DNA of 64,000 nucleotides, from contig OZ020268.1 in NCBI GenBank assembly GCA_963971225.1, positions 114,730,830 to 114,794,829 on the forward strand, given 5' to 3'. The position numbers were made by a program, and so were the translations under genes. The notes under the pieces were generated by a model. It did no database searches, had not been told where the DNA came from, and saw only the letters and a list, made by a program, of their open reading frames with translations. This DNA is from Melieria omissa. Its lineage: Eukaryota; Arthropoda; Insecta; Diptera; Ulidiidae. Of this stretch, positions 57,481 to 64,000 are shown piece after piece (position 1 is the stretch's first letter; each line of letters opens with the position of its first letter).

Positions 57481-60239
57481 TGGTCCTAGGAAATAGAGTT
57501 TCGTTTTAGTCGCCTTTTATTAAGGTCAAACTCCCAGCAACAACAACTATCAGATGGAGAAGTCATCCACATGCAATTTAGTGAGATTTGGTCTACTCAC
57601 AATAGCTATAGCACCAAATATCTGATCAACAGAACTTGGACAGACATAGCAAAATTAGCCAAAACTTGGGAACTAGAGTTCAACAAAAGTGTTGGAAAAT
57701 TAAACAAACTGCTCTTGGGGGGTTAAAATCTATTGCTAACTCTGACTAATTTTTCCTTCTCAACATTTCTTTCAAACATACTTACCACTTACACATACAT
57801 ACACACCTCTATCTTCAACCCTTGATGAAGCTCCAAAAATTTTTGTATTACAAAATGTACATTTTAATAAAGTGAGCTCCCATTGCTTCCAGGTTTCTTC
57901 CAGACGTATCAACTGCAAGACCGATCACATTTTTTGTACCCTCCGAATATTTTTTTCATACATACCCAATCGATATCTCTAACTTTTAGGGGGCCGCCAT
58001 ACCAAACTAGTTATTTTCTATGAAACTGGCTTCCCACTTGTAAGTGTATGTTAGTTCACTAAAGGAACATTGTATCTCCGAAAGTACCGAACCGATTTGA
58101 ATGATTTCTTCAGCGATCGGGAATAATCTTTAATGCAAAAAATACAAAATAATTTAAAGTTAAAAAATTGACCACCAAAGGGCGATTTCAATACAAACAA
58201 AACTTGCGAGTTTATCAAAATTTACTCCAATACTTATTATGGATGAATTGTGAATGTTTGAATTGAATTGTTTTTAAATTATACTATGGTGCACAACTAT
58301 TATTTTTAAATAAAAATAAAAATGTTTTCTTTTTTATTATTTTTATATTATTTTTTCACTCAGAGAAAAGCTGAAATTGACTATGGAAATCGCTGTCACT
58401 CGATACTTGTAAAATGGAATTTGATTGCAGTTTTTGTTTTTTGCATTCATTAAGTAAAAAAAACTTATAAATAGGCACACACTTCGAACGAACATGTCAG
58501 CTACGCTGTTTCGTGTGAGTGTGTGTGTGTGTAGCGCTTGTTTATCGCGCATTTAGTGGACTAATTTAAGGCACCTCGAGCAAATTGTAGCCGCACAATT
58601 GACGCACTTGTCAGCGACAGCCACAATAATCAGTTCGTTGCTAAAATGAAGTTGATTTTCATACAACAGCGAGAATAAACAGCAAAACAAATCGTAAATT
58701 GAAAAAAGGTATTTTGCGTTACACGCCGATATGCACGTAAACATGCGACAAGTACACGTGACAACCCTGCACTCCCTTACGGCACTGATTTTCTGAAGAA
58801 AACCTCCAATAGTGAGCGCAGGAAAATCACAACAACAACAGGAAACAACGAAACAAATCAAAAGTGAAACGACAGAAAGCACTAACACTGAGCTGATATC
58901 ATTAAAGCAATTTGTAGTACTCATTGTGCGCTAGAGTTGGCAGTAAGCAGTTTTGTGTGGAAATATGTTTTTATAAAACTTTGTAATAATTTCCATAACA
59001 TTTTCACAACTCTTTAGTAACAAACATTGTAAATAAAATATTCTAAATATGTTTTTTGTTTAAGAAAATTTTACAAAATTTAAAAGGTTAGGTGACACGT
59101 AAGCTTGAAGATCAGGAAGGCTCCTTAGCGACGTAATAGTGTTCGGTAATACTAATGTGTTTGTTCCTAACGAGGTTCAGTAGCATCTTTATGACACTAA
59201 CTCAACGAAGAACAGGGCCCCTAAGTGACTAACCGCAATCTTGAGATAGCCGGAAGGAAGTAAAAAATATGAAATAAAATTGATAGCAGTTTGACTGTCT
59301 AAATAAAAGTTTATTGATTGGTTGCTAGTGTCGTCTTTCTTTTCGATTTGAAAATGCAATGATTGGCTGTTAAATTTCCAATTTCGCACAAAAAACCTCT
59401 TTGTATTCAAAATCAATTTACATAAAATTGATTTGTTTTTCAATATTATTTATTTTTTAATATTAATTTAAATGTTTGAAAAAAAAAAATTACCGCCGCT
59501 AACCATTGAAATGTTTTGTAGTCAACTCGTTGAAACTGCCTGCATGTGTTTTGCATTCTTTTAGTAAATGTCATTTGCATAAAATTGTTCGCATTTCACC
59601 ACATAAAATGTTTAATGTAATTGCAATAATTTAAAAAAAATTATTTTATTTTTATTTTATTTTGCTATTTTTTTTGGTTTTTTTATTCCAAAAAAATTTC
59701 TGTTTAACTCAACTCATTAGTTTACTACTATTTAATTCCCATTTTTTATGTATATATGTTTCACCAAGCATACATATTTTTGCATTTGTTGTTATAATTT
59801 TTATTGTTGCCATTGTTTGGGGGCAAATGTCGTGTTTGCATATCGCACATTTAGTTAAGTTGAGAACTTAAAAGTGCACCGTTTTTTGTTCGTTCGTTTT
59901 GAATAATAATTGTTGTTGCTGGGCAACGATTTGCATTCGTTATTATTGCCGCATTGTTGTTGTTGTTTATGTAATACCGTAACAAATGCAAATATATTGA
60001 AAGTGACATCGAAAATTGTTCAGAAGCGCCGATTGGAGCAGCGTTTTGTGGAGCTGGCAGGCAACGTACAAAGTGCACTCAATGCGCTGCTTGCATTGGC
60101 AGTGCACTGGTCGAAGCGTCATAGAGGCAGGTTATAGAAAATGTATTAAAAAAAAATTTCACTTTTTGACTATTTTCCATAATGTTATAAATAATTTCTA
60201 TTACATCTGTTTGCCTGCAACTATTAAACAACAGCTGAG
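57481..60239. other. Mixed AT-rich and island DNA, no gene
   Basis: 57500-58340 holds unassigned DNA that might be an old element (no motif found). 58340-58960 is a small island with (GT)n at 58519-58532. 59000-60000 is AT-rich. The minus frames 58553-58924 and 59189-59443 and the plus frames near 59910-60291 have no recognisable domain. Confidence 0.4.
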
Positions 60240-61810
60240 TATTTTTACAAGTGGTCACAAAACGTTTATGACAAGTTGTCACACTGTGTGACCACTTGTC
60301 ACACTGTGTGACCACTTGTCACACTGTGTGACCACTTGTCACACTGTGTGACCACTTGTCACACTGTGTGACCACTTGTCACACTGTGTGACCACTTGTC
60401 ACACTTTTGTAACTCAGTTTCTCGGACATCTGCTATGGAAAAACAACTTATTGTTGTTAAAAGTGGTCTCTAGGTGTTTGTGACAAGTTTTTATAACGTA
60501 TGACTACTTGTCACAATGTTATAACTCATTTAATCTGACATCAGCTTAAGTGTAATCATAATAATACAGATCATTGTTATGCCAAGTGATCAGAAAACGT
60601 TTGTGACAAGTGGCTATAAAGTGTGACTACTTGTCACATTGTAATAACTAAGTATCTCTGACATGTGTTTGCTTGTAGCTAAAAAAAACCACTGAGTATT
60701 GTGACAAGTGATCACAATAAGTTTGTGACAATTTGCCATTATGTGTGACTACTCGTCCAATGTAATAACTCAGTTTCTCTAACATGTGTTTACTTGCAGC
60801 TAAAAAAAGACCGCTAAGTGTTGTGATAAGTGGTCACAAAACGTTTCTCTAACATGTGTTTACTTGCAGCTAAAAAAAGACCGCTAAGTGTTGTGATAAG
60901 TGGTCACAAAACGTTTGTGTTATGTGGCAACTCAGGAAACGTTTGTGACAAGTTGCTTAACGATGTGACTACTTGTCACGTTGTAATAACTAAGTTTCTC
61001 TGACATGTGTTCGTCTGCAACTAAAAATAAAACAACAAGTGATCACAAAAGTTATATCATAAGTTGTTCCATTGTGTGACCACTTGTCAAAATGTTATGA
61101 CTTAGTTTTTCTGACATGTGTTTGCTTGGAGCTAAAAAAAATCGCTGAGTGTTGTGACAAGTGATCACAATAAGCTTGTGACAATTTGCCATAATGTGTG
61201 ACTACTAGTCAAAATGTAGTAACTCCATTTCTCTAATATCTGCTTGCGCAGCTACAAGCTATATCACAAGTTGTCCCATTGTGTGACCACTTGTCAAAAT
61301 TTTATGACTTAGTTTTTCTGACATGTGTTTGCTTGGAGCTAAAAAAATCGCTGAGTGTTGTGACAAGTGATCACAATAAGTTTGTGACAATTTGCCATAA
61401 TGTGTGACTACTAGTCAAAATGTAGTAACTCCATTTCTCTAATATCTGCTTGCCTGCAGCTACAAGCTATATCACAAGTTGTCCCATTGTGTGACCACTT
61501 GTCACAATGTTATTACTTAGTTTTTCTGACATGTGTTTGCTGGGAGCTAAAAAATCGCTGAGTGTTGTGACAACTGTCACAATAAGCTTGTGTGAATTTA
61601 TGTGACAAGTTGTTCCACTGTGTGACCATTTGTCACAATGTCACTTAGTTTTTCTGACATCTGCTTGCCTGCAGCTACGAAAAAACAGCTGAGTGTTGTG
61701 ACAAGCGATTACAAAAGTTGTGTGACAAGTTGTCCCAATGTGTGACTACTTGTCACACAACTTTGGGACAAGTTGTCCCAATGTGTGACTACTTATCACA
61801 GTGTTATAAT
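60240..61810. repeat. Palindrome-rich satellite (GTGACAAGTGGTCAC family)
   Basis: Dominated by GTGACCACTTGTCAC-like and inverse GTGACAAGTGGTCAC-like words in both orientations, joined by spacer blocks ('ttagtttttctgacatgtgtttgcttg', 'agctaaaaaaa', 'cgctgagtgttgtgacaagtg'). Blocks were duplicated at 60774-60843 against 60844-60913 (70-bp period, essentially exact) and at about 61075-61245 against 61280-61450 (about 206-bp period). No coding capacity. Confidence 0.92.
60281..60400. repeat. Six perfect copies of a 20-bp unit
   Basis: ACACTGTGTGACCACTTGTC is repeated six times without a mismatch. Each unit junction gives GTGAC...GTCAC inverted halves around CACTT, so every unit is a small imperfect palindrome. 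Confidence 0.97.
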
Positions 61811-64000
61811 TCAAATTACTTGACATCCTTTTGTCTCCATAAAAAGAAAAATTGCTGTAATCTGCACCTCAGCTGTACACGTTATCAGCAGTTGTCGAAC
61901 CTTAGTTTAGTGCAACAACAAAAACAAACGACAAATGCAATCAAGGCAACGAAAAAATGAAACTTTCCATACGTTGCTGGCGCGACATTTTGCATTCGAT
62001 TAGCAAATAATGGGCCAGTCGGCCGTGTTTGCTAAGTTCGTGCTTATATAAAGTTGTAGTAACACACACACACACAAACACTCACGCACACTTCTATTTA
62101 TACTTAAAACAATGACAAATAATGCCAATCACATCAAGAAATACTAAATTATTTAAAAATAGTTTGTCACACCGTTGCGTTGAAATAATTTATTTATTTA
62201 CCGGACGCCTCATCGAAGCACCGTCAAGCTCGAATGTTTCGCAAATTGTTGGCGCTTAATTGACATTTCAAATACAAACGAGCTAAAGCGAGCAATAAAT
62301 TCCGCTTGAAATCTAGAAAATTACAAAAAATTAGAAATAAATTCTTTGCATGCCATAGAAAATAGACAAATGTGTCAGACAAACAATAGAAGCAACAAAA
62401 TTACTAAATAAATGCAAACAAAAGAAAACAAAAACTTGAGCGCGCTTCGCATTTTGTTGTTACTGAGCGGCAGCACAAATTATGATAAAATACTTTGACA
62501 CATTTTCAGTGTCACAAATTAATAATAAAACACTAAACATTGTTATAAATATACAACAAATAACAACAACAACAAGAGTAGTCGAGAATGTCTTAGCGCT
62601 AAAAACACATACAAAGGCAACGAGCGGCAAATCAACTCAAATCGCACGCATCAAAACAAAATCAAGCAAAGCAAGAGCAACAACAACAACAACTAATACT
62701 ACAACTAGTTTCCGTTGTGGCATTATTAATTGCTGGTTATTAACAATTTCACAGGTTCTCAACAAATCTCTTTTAAATGCGCCTTAGCCGTCGCTGCTTT
62801 TAAACTCATTTGTTTCAAAGGGGGGTTTTTTAGTTGGTGTTGTTGTTGTAGTTTTTGGTTGCCACTTGAACGAAATTTTATGTTGTGACAACGCAGCATG
62901 TTGTCGCCATATGTTGACATTGCCGCTGCCACTGCCGCTGCTTTCGTTGGCTGTCAGGTTGCGGCTGGCCGACTGGCTGGCGGCGATACGACGGGGCGTA
63001 TGTGTGACGCGCTGTCACAGCGGCTACTCCCCAACGTCGGCAACGACCTCATTTCGTGCGTCGCACAGCAATTGCGACTTGTCGTCTGCTCGACACTCTC
63101 TGCGTTGCCGAATAATTTTGTGCTCGTTGTGTTGCGGTTTGGCGGGCTTTTTGTATTTCGAATGATACTAAAATTATACGCGTTCGCCAGCTCCAGCGTC
63201 GTCGATTTTCAATAATTCTTTTATTAGCCTGAACGATGATATTTTTGACGCAGCATATGTTGCACCTGTCGCCGACAGCCATACAGCCTCAGCCATTTAC
63301 GGAGAATACCTTTCTAAAAAAAATTTGTAAGCACATTTATGAAGAGGTGTTTAAGGTTGAGTTGCGTCTGGATGTTCTGATTGGAAACGAAAATTTAAAC
63401 TCGCAACAATCTGGTTATTCTATAATGACCGGTTTAAAGTCGATGCATTGATTTCGGTCATCCACTTATTTTTTGAAGCGTTGACTTTATTGATTGATGT
63501 TCGAGTTGCAGACAGCTGGAAGTGAAAGTGTGTTGACGAAAGTGTTTGAGGGTTTTAAATAGTGATTTAATTAATATAATTCAATAGCATTCGTATAAAT
63601 ATTTTGGAATTTCGACTACAAGGCGAAAATAGTAACAATAAATCAGGGAGGTAAAGCAGAGCGGATTTTATTGGAATCCTGGCAGGGATGAGAAAGTTTT
63701 ATCTTAACGATTCGTCTCTTTGTGCTTTTGAGCTCTTTCAGCCGAAGATTACCACATCAAGCTATCCTTCATTTTTTTTAGGTTCTATTAGGACTACTTT
63801 TCTTATAAATTTTGTTTAGTTAGAAGAGCTCTTCTGGCTTGATTTCTTACTTCTTGTTAATACATAGAAGAACTTTGATTGCTTTCAGTTCAAAAGAAAT
63901 GTTAATAATTAAAACTAGTTCAGTGTTATGGTGGAATTGGTTACAGAAGTTTCTTTTTTTTTATTTATTTTAGTTTTTTTATTGATTTTCATGAATTTAT
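61811..64000. other. Host-like noncoding island to window end
   Basis: Contains a TATA-like string at about 62045-62053 followed by (CA)n, CAA tracts at 62560-62580 and 62670-62705, and a GC-rich patch at 62900-63100. Two plus-strand frames overlap in the patch (62866-63165 and 62898-63215), with an antisense frame at 63049-63282. The 62898-63215 frame is Ala/Val/Leu-rich without a recognised domain. I do not call it a gene. AT-rich after 63550. Confidence 0.4.

Noticed and set aside
62040..62080. TATATAAAG as a core promoter
   Set aside because: No initiator motif or transcript start context at the expected distance, followed by (CA)n.
62898..63215. 105-codon Ala/Val-rich frame
   Set aside because: Overlapped by another plus frame and an antisense frame in a GC-rich patch, no recognised domain.

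Overview
The window looks like noncoding DNA from a higher fly (Schizophora; tephritid-like is my best guess, but the species cannot be fixed from sequence alone). The reasons are the dense (CAA)n/(GTT)n and (CA)n/(GT)n tracts, the strongly AT-rich background broken by islands of more balanced composition, and the transposon set: a LOA/I-type LINE, mariners, hAT, pogo-like and TTAA elements. I recognise no host protein-coding gene in 64 kb, so this is most likely a large intron or a gene desert next to a regulatory gene. Every recognisable protein is transposon-encoded.

Layout: decayed mariner (about 380-1010); AT-rich tract with a TTTTA microsatellite (1395-1530); host-like island (1600-3540); small MITEs (4150-4340, 5709-6161, 6782-7319); island (7330-9940); AT-rich DNA with a 237-bp pogo-like MITE (10670-10906); GC-richer island with GAGA motifs and a long hairpin (12500-13610); non-autonomous hAT element with perfect target-site duplication (13623-14433); 15-bp minisatellite (15971-17412); island (18300-19440); a 4.8-kb foldback-like structure with two 1.4-kb inverted arms made of tandem repeats (19637-24465); nested TTAA MITEs (25498-26116); island (26120-28000); 16-bp minisatellite (28310-29360); island (30660-32280); TTTTA array (32771-33310); 68-bp satellite with a 340-bp higher-order unit (34350-35622); LINE (36699-42248) with a 13-bp target-site duplication; second pogo-like MITE orientation (42489-42727); island (42900-44700); CAGTGTTGCCA MITE (44761-45251); broken LINE fragment interrupting a 105-bp tandem array (45396-46830); internally deleted mariner-superfamily element (47325-48227); island (48500-49450); ancient LINE remains (49650-50820); diverged 60-85 bp minisatellite (53990-55290); islands (55300-57400, 58340-58960); palindrome-rich satellite (60240-61810); island (61810-63500).

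The LINE is the only nearly intact coding unit. Its ORF1 (DUF4780-like) and ORF2 (endonuclease, reverse transcriptase, RNase H, zinc tail) are on the minus strand. ORF2 carries one in-frame stop, and neither ORF opens with an ATG. The small elements depend on transposases encoded elsewhere. The most unusual structure is the foldback-like element, whose inverted arms begin and end at the same repeat phase on both sides and enclose about 2 kb of host-like DNA.
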